This document shows positions 39,899-50,200 of a stretch of 64,000 nucleotides of DNA, in pieces. A program made the position numbers and the translations under genes. The stretch spans positions 30,914,576-30,978,575 of the forward strand of contig NC_053043.1 in assembly GCF_003473485.1 (NCBI RefSeq), given 5' to 3'. This DNA comes from Medicago truncatula. Taxonomy: Eukaryota > Streptophyta > Magnoliopsida > Fabales > Fabaceae. The notes below the pieces were generated by a model. The model saw only the letters and a program-made list of their open reading frames with translations, was not told where the DNA came from and searched no databases. Numbering within the stretch: position 1 is the stretch's first letter; each line of letters opens with the position of its first letter.

Positions 39899-40084
39899 AG
39901 TGTGTGTGTGGTCCAACCCTTTTCTTGCTCCTGTATAAGATAAATACTTGCTCCTGTATAAGATAAATATTATGAGGAAAACAGGTTCTAATCTTAACAC
40001 TAAACCAACCGAGAAAAGTCTTTTCTTCATTTCATATAAGAGAGATGAGAATTAGTTAGATTTAATTTTGACAATTTAAATGCC

Positions 40085-40400
40085 TTGGGGGCCGCAAATT
40101 GCTAAAGGGATACCATTTTCTCATAGGAAGTCCTCGAGGGGGTATCATTTCCTCCTAGATTCCATGATTACCCTAAATAGTGCTGCAAAATTTATAAGTT
40201 AAAAGACATCATCTTCACGTAGGAAGTTAGCGAGGGGGTATCCTTTCCTCCATGTGTTAATGATGCCTCCTAATTATGCAATTAATTCTTTCCTCCTTTT
40301 AGAAAGATTCATGGAAGCTACTTTTAGTTATTAGAGAAACATCACCATCACGTAGGAAGTCAGCGGGGGGGTATCCTTTCCTCCATGATCCAGTGATGTC
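40085..40400 (-). other. M1 three-unit stem-loop region
   Basis: Three units with GGAAAGGATACCCCCTCG-like cores (minus strand) and pairing arms, in the position matching 33467-33703 of A. Confidence 0.65.
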
Positions 40401-40773
40401 TCCTTTATAAATATATTTGCTTCCGCCCCACTTTGATTTATCTATTTATTCCCCACACAAACTTATACTACTTTTACTCTAAAGACTTTTAAGGGTTGTA
40501 CCACTAAAATTAGAACGTGCTCCTTAAAATACCTATTCAAGGGATGCAACTTGTGTTTTTCTCATTGAAGAATTTATTCACAATAAAACAAGATGTGGGT
40601 ATATCAAGAATAGTTAAACACAAGAATTCACTTTCATGTACAAGAAACAACCAATTTATGTCATAATTTTCAATAAAAACAAGCTACTTAATCATTCCTT
40701 TCGCAACAAAACATAACAAAAGAATTCAAGTTCAAAAGAGTTTCAAAACATTACGACTCAAAACACTTTATTA

Positions 40774-40774
<1 letters not shown>

Positions 40775-40817
<43 letters not shown>
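40775..40817 (+). repeat. Poly-C plus (CA)n tract in M1
   Basis: About 18 C followed by about 13 CA units. On the element strand this is an expanded form of the short AAGTGTGGGGGG seen in copy A. M2 has the same at 44071-44121. Confidence 0.95.
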
Positions 40818-40821
<4 letters not shown>

Positions 40822-40874
40822 AGGAGAAAGAGAGAAGAGATAAGGGAATAGAGGAAGAGGAAAGCTCACATTAT

Positions 40875-41713
40875 TCATTGAGGTCCATAAGGAGGACCTT
40901 GGAGGTTGAGATGTTGCATCATGTTCTGAAGCATTTGATTATTCTCTTCGGATATGCGGTTGGCCCTTAGGACATCATTTCTTTGCCCGAATATTTCAAC
41001 ATCTTGCCTTTGTTGCTCGGTGCTTATCCTCTGAACCTCAGTTTGCATCCATGCCCATCTTTCATTTTCAAAGTTTGCTCCGGTGTCATGGTCATGGTGC
41101 TCCTCATGTACCTGTGGAATATCACCAACATACAACAAATTGTCTTCCACCTCGGTGTTAGTCCGAGATGGGTTAGGAAGCATAAATAATAGAATCACAT
41201 TGAGCTTGAGTGCATAAGCCATGGGCGGATGACGCTTAATGAAGTTCATGGAAATGAGGGTCCCTATGTTAAGCCTATTGTTGCCCTCAATTGAATTTAT
41301 CCCTTCGTCCTCACCCACTTCAAACTTCCTAGCAATGAAGGTATCAGACTTAGCACCTACAGAGGTAAGGTAATCAAGCAAGTAAAAACAAGTATTCACG
41401 GGGTTGTTACTAAGCATTGCCCAAAGCATAAAGAGCTCATCCATCCTAGTTGTTCCTACCTCTTTCCTATCTCAAATGGTACAAGCCATAACCCTTTGAA
41501 GGTACCTAAGCACGGGGTTGTGAATGTTACTAGCCTTATTGGAACGAGGATTGAATTGTCTTTAACTGGTAATGCGTTTCCAAAAGCTAGCAGGGTCATA
41601 GTCTTCCGGCTTTAGATCATGATTCCAACAGTCATGGATGAACCCCACATTTGCGAAGCCCATCTCTAAGCAAAAATTTTCAAGAGTCATCTTGTAATCA
41701 ATATTCAAAAGCC
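40875..41713 (-). pseudogene. M1 env-like ORF, truncated and broken
   Basis: The C-terminal part, from MDELFMLWAMLSNNP at 41444 to QGPPYGPQ at 40875, is open. Upstream, matching sequence continues to 41713 with a stop and a frame break, then ends abruptly at the M2 LTR inside the codons for a RLLN motif. The N-terminal third is missing. Confidence 0.78.
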
Positions 41714-42994
41714 TGATTGGATAAAACCGCAAGTGCACAGTTCTATCGAAGTAGTAATAAAAGAGTGTCGTTCCGGCATGGAATTGTTAAATTCAATTAA
41801 CTTTTGTTGATGATAAGAAGAGAATCAAGTTGCAAAGTTGGGGTTTTCAATCGGTTGAAAGATAATATAATAAAAAGAGCCTTGGGATCATTGGTCCGTC
41901 ATGGTGACAAATCCTTCACAAGCCAAACTATTAAACCAAGAACCTTATGTTAGACCTAACCTCTAAAAACAGTTTCTCTTTTGTTCCTCTAGCAATCAAG
42001 CCTATTTCTCTGACTTGGTCACTATTAGATTTTGGTCCCTTTAGCAACCAAGCCTATTTCGCTGACTTGATCACTACTAGAATCCTTGAAGTTCGAAACT
42101 TATATGTCTTAAAGATTGTAAAGACTATTTCGCTGCCTTTACAATCTTTGTCTAAATTCACTTGTTCGAATATCAAAGCTCCACTTTCGTTTTATGAATT
42201 GATATTTGAGATGATGGATTAACAATTATCAAACCCTCCACTTTCGTTTCCAGAGTCTGATAATGGTTAATTAATTCATGTTAAAACGGTGAATTTAGAT
42301 TAGAGATTAGGGTTACATAAGATTAGGGTTAAAGCTTGGTTTGATTAGGATTATGTCATTAGACTTATCCAACAATCCCAAGACAAGAGAAGTATATTCA
42401 CTCATGTTCATCGTAGACATGGAGAAGAAGAGGAAAAACATAAAAGTAAATAATAAGAAAGTACAGGAAAAGAAAAGAACTTTTATTAAGAAAAGAACTT
42501 TTATTAAGAAAGACAATTGTCACTTATTGAATTTCAAGAATAAAAGATGAATATTTGTGATGGCTAGCTACTCTATTTATAGTTTACATTCGACTTAGAG
42601 TCTAAGCAATTACATCACTAGAATGTTTCACAAGCAACTACGGGATTTTTGGTAAAATTAAAATAGAGTAGCTTAAAATCTAAGTAAAAGCAGCAAAAGG
42701 CTGTCCTGGGAGGTGGCACGGCCGTGCCAATGTTAGCACGGGCCATGCCAAGCTTCTGACTTGGGGGAGACATATTTTTGTCTCTGAATCTTCGTATTTT
42801 TGCTCCGAATCAGCTCCAAAACCCCTTTCTTTTGCTCCAAGACTCAATCCATCAAATATTCATTCCTGAAATATAATAATATGCAATTGAAGTAAAATAG
42901 CTCTAAAAGGAAATAATATTAAAATAAAATAAACTTAAATCTAATTAAAATGAAACTAAATATTATACTAAAATAGATAATTAATGACTCATTC
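41714..42994 (-). repeat. M2 3' LTR
   Basis: About 1.28 kb, close to the A LTR. The LTR end on the minus strand is TTTTATCCAATCA, slightly changed from CTCATCA. It carries the palindrome pair at 42715-42750 and all five hairpins (41980-42275) with compensating stem changes. Confidence 0.87.
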
Positions 42995-44072
42995 AACTCC
43001 CCCACACTTGAATCTTTGCTTGTCCTCAAGCAAAAGACATAAACATAGTAACAATAAACAGGATTATATATGACAATTCAATCAAAACTCATGTCTCCTC
43101 AAAGGCTTTAATTTCAAGCGTACACTAATTACAAACTCAAGCATTTCTTATAATCTTTATTCAACCCAACAATCAAGTTCTAAGTGAGTGTGTGTGCGTG
43201 TAGTCCAACCCTTTTCTTGCTCCTGTATAAGATAGATATTATGAGGAAACAAGTTCTAATCCTAGCATTAAACCAACCGAGAAAAGTCCTTTCTTCATTT
43301 CGTATAAGAGAGATGAGAATTATCTAGATTTATTTGACAACTTTAGGTGCCTTGGGGACTGCAGATTGCTTAGGGGATACCATTTTCTCATAGGAAGTCC
43401 GCGAGGGGGTATCCTTTCCTCCTAGATTCCATGATCACCCTAAGTAGTGCTGCAAATTTATAAGTTAAAAGACATCATCTTTACGTAGAAAGTCAGTGAG
43501 GGGGTATCCTTTCCTCCATGTGCCAATGATGCCTTATAATTGTGCAATTAATTCTTTCCTTCTTTTAGAAGGATTTATGGCTACTTTGAGTTATTAGAGA
43601 AACATCACCTTCTCGTAGGAAGTTAGCGAGGGGGTATCCTTTCCTCCATGATCCAGTGATGCCTCTTTTACAATTAAATTAGCTTCCGCCCCATTTTGAT
43701 TTATCTATTTATTCCCCACACAAACTTATACTACTTTTACTCTAAAGACTTTTAAAGGTTAACGTACCACTAAAATTAGAACGTGCTTCCTTAAAGTACC
43801 TATTCATACACTTGCTCAAGGGATGCAACTTGTGCTTTTCTCATTGGAGAATTATCCACAATAAAACAAGATGTGGGTTTATCAAGAAAACTTAAAACAC
43901 AAGTGTTCACTTTCATGTAGAAGAAACAACCAGCTTAGAGGAGACAACAAAAATTTATGTCATAATTTTCAATAAAAATAGGCTACTTAATCATGCCTTT
44001 CACAATTAAACAAAACAAAAGAATAAAGTTCAAGGGAGTTTGGAACACTACGACTCAAGACACTTTATTAGC

Positions 44073-44124
<52 letters not shown>

Positions 44125-44239
44125 GGAGAAGCATTGTCCTCAATGATTCAAAACAAGAAAAATAAGAGGGAAGAGAAGAAGAAGAATGAGTATGAGGAGA
44201 AAGAGATAAGGGAAGAGAGGAAGATGAAAGCTCATATTA
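42995..44239 (-). other. M2 3' untranslated region
   Basis: No gene. It contains the polypurine tract with its hairpin (42995-43037), three stem-loop units (about 43370-43670) and a poly-C plus (CA)n tract at 44071-44121. Confidence 0.7.
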
Positions 44240-45502
44240 TCATTGAGGTCCATAAGGATGACCTTGGAGGTGGAAGTGTTGCATCATGCTCCGAAGCATT
44301 TGATTATTCTCTTCGGAGATGCGGTTTCCCCTAAGGACATCATTTCGTAGCCCGGATAATTCAATACCTTGCCTTTGTTGCTCGGTGTGTATCCATGCCC
44401 ATCTTTCATTTTCATTGTTTCCTCCGGCATCATGGTCATGTTGCTCCTCATCATGGTGCAAGTGTGCACCTTCCTCTTCTCCAACATTGTGCTCTTCATG
44501 TACCTGTGAACCTTCACCAACATATATCAAATTTTCTTCCACCTCGGTGTTAGTCCGAGATGGGTTAGGAAGTATAATTAAAATAGGCACATTGAGTTTG
44601 AGTGTATAGGTCATGGGTGGACGATGCTTAATGAAGTTCATAGAGATAAGGGTCTATATGTTAAACCTATTGTTTCCCTCAATCTTGTTTATCCCTTGGT
44701 CCTCACCCACTCTCAATTGCCCAGCTATGAAGGTAATGATACCACCTATCACTATCTCAGCTCTATTGTTAGGTCTAGCACCTAGAGAGGCAAGGTAATC
44801 AAGTAAGTAGAAACAAGTATTCATAAGGTTGTTACTGAGAATTGCCCAAAGCATAAAGAGTTTATCCGTCCTAGTTGTTCCTACCTCTTTCCTACCCTAA
44901 ATGGTACAAGCCATGACTCTTTGAAGGTACCTAAGCACGGGGTTGTGAATGTTACTAGCCTTATTGGAACGAGGATTGTATTGTCGTAAACCGGTAATGC
45001 GTTTCCAAAAGCTAGCGGGGTCATAGTCTTCCGGCTTGAGATCTTGATTCAAAGAGTCATGGATGAACCCCACATTGGCGAAGCCCGTCTCTAAGCAAAA
45101 ATTTTCAAGAGTCATCTTGTAATCAACATTCAAAAGCCGGAAGGAGACTCTATGATCGGCGTTATCAAAATTCATCCTATCTTTCTTGAATTCAATAGAA
45201 CTCAAGAACTCATAAGTGAAATTTTCAAACTCCTTCATAGGTCTAAGTATTTCAACCCATCCTAGGTTTCCTAGCAAGTTAAACACGTTCTCTCTAATTC
45301 CTAGCACATCCAAACTATAAGAATCAGGGTATCTACAAGGGTGTAAAGGTTTAGAGATAATAATTTTATACCTATCCTTTTGCTTGTTATCCTTGAAAAT
45401 TATGCCATGATTCTTTGTTGGTGCTTTCTTCTTTGAAGGAGTCCCCCTGAATAGCTTGCTCCTTCCTTTCCACCTCTCCTTGAAGCCATTTTCCTTGACC
45501 AT
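44240..45502 (-). pseudogene. M2 env-like ORF, broken
   Basis: Three open pieces in order: 45502-44897 (KNHGIIFKDNKQKDRYK; HNPVLRYLQRVMACTI), 44854-44654 and 44641-44240 (ends QGHPYGPQ). A stop after MACTI and another near 44650 break it. It retains the N-terminal third that M1 lost. Confidence 0.78.
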
Positions 45503-46167
45503 GGTTGACTTTGTGTGGTTTTGGTGAAGGTTGGGTTTTGGGTGGAAAAGGTTGGATTAGTTATGGAATTAAGGTTTAAGTAAATTTTAAGAGTTAGGTT
45601 GTGGAAATTGATGATGAATTTGTGGGTTTTGGGTTAGGTTAATGAAGGCTACGAATTTGGTTGATTTTATGTTTGGGTGGATGAAAGTTGTCTTTGATTG
45701 GAGGGTTATGGTTGTAATGATGTTTGGGATTGATTGGGTGAAGAAATTGTGAATTGGTGAAGTTTTGATGGAGATATGAAGGTTTGAAGGTTGTTGGATA
45801 TGGAAATTTTAGAGAGAAGTTTGAAGGAGGAGAGATGTTTGTGTTGGAGAATGAGGGAAGAAGAAGTCAAAAAAAATGTGTATATGCTTACCTGGGGTCG
45901 GGCACGGCCGTGCCAAGCTTCTAGTGTTTTGTATGTTTGGACATGGCAAGGGATGGCACGCCCGTGCCAGTGAGAGCACGGGCCGTGCCAAGCTTTTGGA
46001 GTTTGGGGCTTCAAAATTTTTCATTTTCTTGAATCATGCTTGGACTATTACCTACAAAATAACTTAAAACAACAAAAAAACAAACAAAATAAAAGCAGTT
46101 AAATGCGTGGGTTGCCTCCCACGAAGCGCTCCTTTAGAGTCATTAGCTTGACGGTTATAAAGTGTCC
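45503..46167 (-). other. M2 leader of the env-like ORF
   Basis: No gene. G/T-rich on plus, so C/A-rich on the element strand, as in A. It has palindrome copies at 45901-45914 and 45954-45991 and the conserved TGCCTCCCACGAAGCGCT at about 46112. Confidence 0.65.
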
Positions 46168-46713
46168 TTAGAAAGGATCAAAGAGATCATATTGTATAGA
46201 TGACGCTAAGAAGCGTTCTTTCACATCATGATCTTTAATCATGCAATAAGAATAAAGAGCGGGACCTTTCATAACATTCTCCAACTCGAATCCTACCATC
46301 TCATCACTCACTTGAAAAACAATCCTACCATTCTTAACATCAACAATAGCAACCGCAGTAGCGAGAAAAAGTCTTCCTAAAATCATAGGGCAATCATGGT
46401 CCTCTTCTATGTCAACTACCATAAAATCAGTCGGGATGTACATCCCTTCTATCTTAACGGGGATGTCCTCTACATATCCAACAGGTTGGATAGTAGAACG
46501 ACCAGCTAACTTCAATGTCATCTTGGTAGGTTTCAACCCTCCTATTCCCATCTTCTTAAAGAGGGATAGAGGCAACAAACTAACACTAACTCCTAAGTCA
46601 CACAAGGCTTTGCTTATGGTCTCACTCCCTATCACACAAGAGATGGCAAAACTACCTGGGTCTCTAAGCTTTGGAGGTGGCTCCTTGATGATTGCACTAC
46701 TGTCCCTTGTCAA
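46168..46713 (-). pseudogene. M2 protease region
   Basis: Aspartic protease with LCDLGVSVSLLP followed by GYVEDIPVKIEG and an end at DLFDPF. It is open without the stop seen in A. The upstream junction to gag is broken by frame changes near 46750-46930. Confidence 0.78.
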
Positions 46714-46739
46714 ATCTATTGTCTCTTTGTGATCTTTAG

Positions 46740-47207
46740 CCTTTTCTTTGAAAAAATTTCTTTTAAAAACTTGGCATATAGAGGCATTCGAGACAAAGCT
46801 TCTACAAAGGGAATTTTAATGCAAATCTTCTTAAGTATGTTCACATTGAATTGAGCCTCCAAGTTAAGCTCTTCTTAATGGGGAAGGAGTTTTGTTCTTA
46901 TCAAGCGGTTTCTCACTTTCTATCACATCATTCTCACCTAGATGCTTAACACTTTCTCCCTTGGTATTCTTAGAGGGGGGATGGAACCAACTTCTAGAGA
47001 ATGGAACCAAGCGCTAGCTCTATCCCTTAAGGAAAAGGGAAAAAGATGAAGTCTTACGGCTTCTTGGTTCTCTTCTATGGTGCCACTGAGTCTTAAGAAA
47101 GAAGAGATATGGAGATTTGGATCCTCAGTGGGTGATCCAGAAAACTGATTTTGCTGCACCAAATTGAGTAGTGCAAACTTAATCTCAAAGTTGTTACCCA
47201 TAACGGC
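46740..47207 (-). pseudogene. M2 gag fragments
   Basis: The gag start region from GNNFEIK to SLEVGSI is present (about 47207-46980). It then jumps to sequence that lies about 950 bp further on in copy A (NTKGESVKHLGEN-like), so most of gag is deleted. The left limit at 47207 marks the end of the TE cluster. Confidence 0.75.
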
Positions 47208-48359
47208 GAATAGAGGGCAGTTTTGTAGTTTTTTCTTAGGGGGCCAAAATCGCAACATTGAAAAAATTAGGGGGCTAAAACTGCTATTAAGCCTAATAAA
47301 AACTAAACATAATACTTTTTTTGCATTTTTTGATATATAAAAACTAAATAAATAATAAAGTAAAGACATGCATATTTTTGTGATTTTTTATGTTGCCACT
47401 TCTTAAAATACCATCTAAAAGCAAATTAATAAATAATAGAATTAAAATAAATTACGAAAATAAATAAATAAATAAAAGGACCGAGAAAAGAAACAAAATG
47501 TGGTATTTTGAAATACCTTGAAACCAAAAGGGACATAAAGGAGTAGAAAAAGAAGAAAAACTCGTCAACACAAGTCGAAGGAGGGAGAAGAGAGGAAAAG
47601 TACCGGAATCATCAACTGTGAATTTCAGTGTGTAGAATGCACTGTGTAAGCTCTCTATTTATAGAGAAAATTCACAACTAATAAGTGAGAAACTTTGGGA
47701 ACAAGTAATTCACATATTAGATCTAGTACAAATATATCTCAGTTGAGTACCAAAATCTATTATATTGAGTACCAAAATACATTATTCAGTACATAAATTT
47801 GATATTCAATACATTAATATATTATTGAGTATCAATATATTTCAGATAAAACACTAAAATATATTAAATTGCCTACCAAAATATTTCAGATTGTGTTCCA
47901 AAATATTATAGATTGCATTCTAAAATATTTTAGTAAAACTTGGGGAGAAAGAAAACACTTTTTAATAATGATCAAATTAAATATTTAATTTATCATTTTC
48001 AAATAATATTTTTTTAGTGCTTACTTCATTCACACAATTATGTACTCCATTAATTAAAGTTACACCCCCACTATATATAACCTTTGGTCAAAAATTTTAC
48101 ATCCTCATTTATTAAGTAATAATAGGATAGTTTTTGAACAAAAAAAGTAATAGGATATTTTCTTTCCTCTAAACAAAAGTAATTAGGATTTTTCCACGTA
48201 ATATTTCTCAGATTTTCCGAAGATTGCGCATCTCCTTGTTTCGTTTGTACTATATATATATATATATAATACTAGAACTAAAAGAAACACAAACATTCAA
48301 ATTGTTTGCTTCTCTTTGGAATCGCTACGGTTCTACCGCAGCACTGCTCAATCGAAACT
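47208..48359 (+). other. Spacer upstream of the F-box gene
   Basis: AT-rich. At 47735-47945 there is a degenerate tandem repeat built on TATTGAGTACCAAAATAT-like units of about 22-28 bp. A (TA)n TATA-like stretch lies at 48248-48268, about 90-110 bp before the start codon. No other gene is visible. Confidence 0.6.
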
Positions 48360-49433
48360 ATGCTGCCGCGACAGTTGCTCTATCAGCCCAGTTCAGCATC
48401 GATGGTAATCCTCTCCAAGGAACTTATAATGGAAATCTTATCCTTGCTCCCGGTGAAACCTCTTATGCGATTCAGATGCGTTAACAAGTTTTTCAAAACT
48501 CTCATCTCCGATCCTCACTTCGTTCAAATGCATCGCAATAAATCAAAACGAAACCCAAAGGCTATTAATTGGTGTGTTGTAGACTTGCCAATTTCTCGAT
48601 TACTCGATATTTCATCGGCCACCTTTCATTATTATCCTTACTATGATCTGAACAAGGATTACTCTAGATGGCGGGTCATTGGTTCATGCAATGGATTGCT
48701 ATGTTTGACTTATGATCATCGGCGCTGGGTCCTCTGGAGCACAGCCAATATGACAAAATCATCTGAATTTTTTACACCTTATTTGGTTGATTATTTTTCG
48801 TACTCTTTTGGCCATGATAATTCCACTGGAACTTATAAGGTGGTAGCATTCTCTAATGATATGCAACCTGGTTTTCAAAGCATGGTTAAAGTTCACAGCA
48901 TAAGGGATAATTCTTGGAGAAATATTCAATGCTTCTATCGTAAGTTTGCTAGTAGAGACAACAATGGTGTGTATTTGAGTGGTACTATTACCTGGTTGGC
49001 CCTTCGCAATTACTATAATGTAAACATTGAGAAATATGTGATTGTTTCGCTCGATCTCTCGACTGAGACATACACTCGACTGATTCTACCTCGAGGATTT
49101 AAGAAGGTGCCCTGTTCACTACCAAAACTTGTGGTTTTGACGGACTGTCTTTGTTTTTGTCATGATTTGGAGGAAAACCATTTTGTTATATGGATGATGA
49201 AGGATTTTGGAGTTCAAGAGTCTTGGATTCAATTATTTAAAATTAGTTATCGGAGTTTCTCTTCATGCTACAAATTTCGTGGAATGAGTTCTATCTTTCC
49301 ATGGTTGAATTTGATCCCATTGGGTCTTTCTAAGAATGGTAACATCCTGATATTGGCAAAAGTGGAAGACCTAAAGGCATTTATCTATAACTGCAGAAAC
49401 AATATAGTGGAAAGTATGGTTTTGACTCATTAA
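48360..49433 (+). CDS. F-box protein, 357 aa (F-box associated type)
   Basis: A single-exon gene. The first ATG in frame is at 48360; the F-box itself begins near residue 18 (LSKELIMEILSLLPVKPLMRFRCV, shown here only in outline) and is followed by KFFKTLISDPHFVQMH. The rest matches the F-box-associated interaction region typical of legume F-box/kelch At3g23880-like proteins (IGSCNGLLCL; WRVIGSCN; YKVVAFS; YLSGTITWLA; IVSLDLSTETY; GLSKNGNILIL). Such proteins are substrate adaptors of SCF ubiquitin ligases; the target is unknown. The frame is intact. Nearby TEs are only upstream and downstream. Confidence 0.88.
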   Translation: MLPRQLLYQPSSASMVILSKELIMEILSLLPVKPLMRFRCVNKFFKTLISDPHFVQMHRNKSKRNPKAINWCVVDLPISRLLDISSATFHYYPYYDLNKDYSRWRVIGSCNGLLCLTYDHRRWVLWSTANMTKSSEFFTPYLVDYFSYSFGHDNSTGTYKVVAFSNDMQPGFQSMVKVHSIRDNSWRNIQCFYRKFASRDNNGVYLSGTITWLALRNYYNVNIEKYVIVSLDLSTETYTRLILPRGFKKVPCSLPKLVVLTDCLCFCHDLEENHFVIWMMKDFGVQESWIQLFKISYRSFSSCYKFRGMSSIFPWLNLIPLGLSKNGNILILAKVEDLKAFIYNCRNNIVESMVLTH

Positions 49434-50173
49434 AAGTGAGTTTCTCTTCCACATATTACTTGATTGAATTAATGTTTATCTATAACTGCAAATGGACATG
49501 ATGTTATGAAATTGAAAGTCAATCAAATATATAATGTATTTGCCTAATATTGATACTTGATTAATTGGATTGGTTGTGCTTGTGTTTTGTCACTTTACAC
49601 TTACGTATCACATGAACTTTTGCAGATATTACTTCTTGTATGGACTTGTGGACAATATGGAAAGACAGGTATAGAAGGTGGCTGCTACAATTGAAGATGG
49701 TATTGACTAGAATGTGATATTTTCTTCGTTAAGATCATTTAAGTCTTAGTTAATGGTTTCTTTTGAATTTGCTAAAAACATGTAATTGAAGAAGAACAAT
49801 TCTTGTGTTGTCACTTGCTGTGTTAGTTACATTGGAGTATTAAAATAATGCAAAATTGTTCAATTCTTACATTTGGAAATTATGTAGTGTATTTATGATT
49901 GATTTTTTATCATCTATTATCTATAATATTTTACAATGCCATCTCCACACTTCATTTTGTTATTGCATCTCAGAATGAGCCTAGCCATCACAATTAACAA
50001 GTGTTATTCAATAAATATTGTACAGTACAGTGTTTATTTGATAGATATTCTTCAGCGATTTAATACAATTTATAACTCCCTAGATTGCTAAATTTTCTCT
50101 AAGCTAACCGTAAACTATTTTTTATGTCTGATATCTAACCATAAATTATATGGACATGGTCTAAAAGAAACAT
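49434..50173 (+). other. Spacer after the F-box gene
   Basis: AT-rich, no gene or repeat recognised. The end (50163-50173, AAAAGAAACAT) may be the left target duplication of the LINE. Confidence 0.5.
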
Positions 50174-50200
50174 GAGAGCGAGCGACTTAGTGAGAGAGAG

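Larger units (their letters stand above)
22769..41713 (-). mobile_element. Athila copy M1 (Ty3/gypsy), oldest layer, split and truncated
   Basis: A minus-strand Athila remnant. The 3' LTR (22769-23918) is cut by S1; the polypurine tract and tail are split by the hAT insertion (24119-39898). The tail resumes at 39899 with the 3' hairpin region and a decayed env-like ORF up to 41713, where copy M2 begins. Its gag, pol and 5' LTR are not present. LTR hairpins and ORF are more degraded than in copies A and M2, as expected for the oldest layer. Confidence 0.82.
41714..47207 (-). mobile_element. Athila copy M2 (Ty3/gypsy), truncated, lacks pol
   Basis: A minus-strand copy inserted in the M1 env-like ORF. 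It has a 3' LTR, polypurine tract, three stem-loops, a broken env-like ORF, leader, protease and a piece of gag; it ends at about 47207, so the 5' LTR and primer site are lost. Like A, it goes from protease directly to the env leader without pol. Confidence 0.85.

Noticed and set aside
22769-42994. M1 3' LTR and the LTR at 41714 as the two LTRs of one Athila element
   Set aside because: The purine tract of M2 directly abuts 42994, while no primer-binding site follows 41714; the LTR is the 3' LTR of M2.
44319-44609. Ser/Cys-rich plus ORF
   Set aside because: It is the reverse complement of the M2 env-like ORF.
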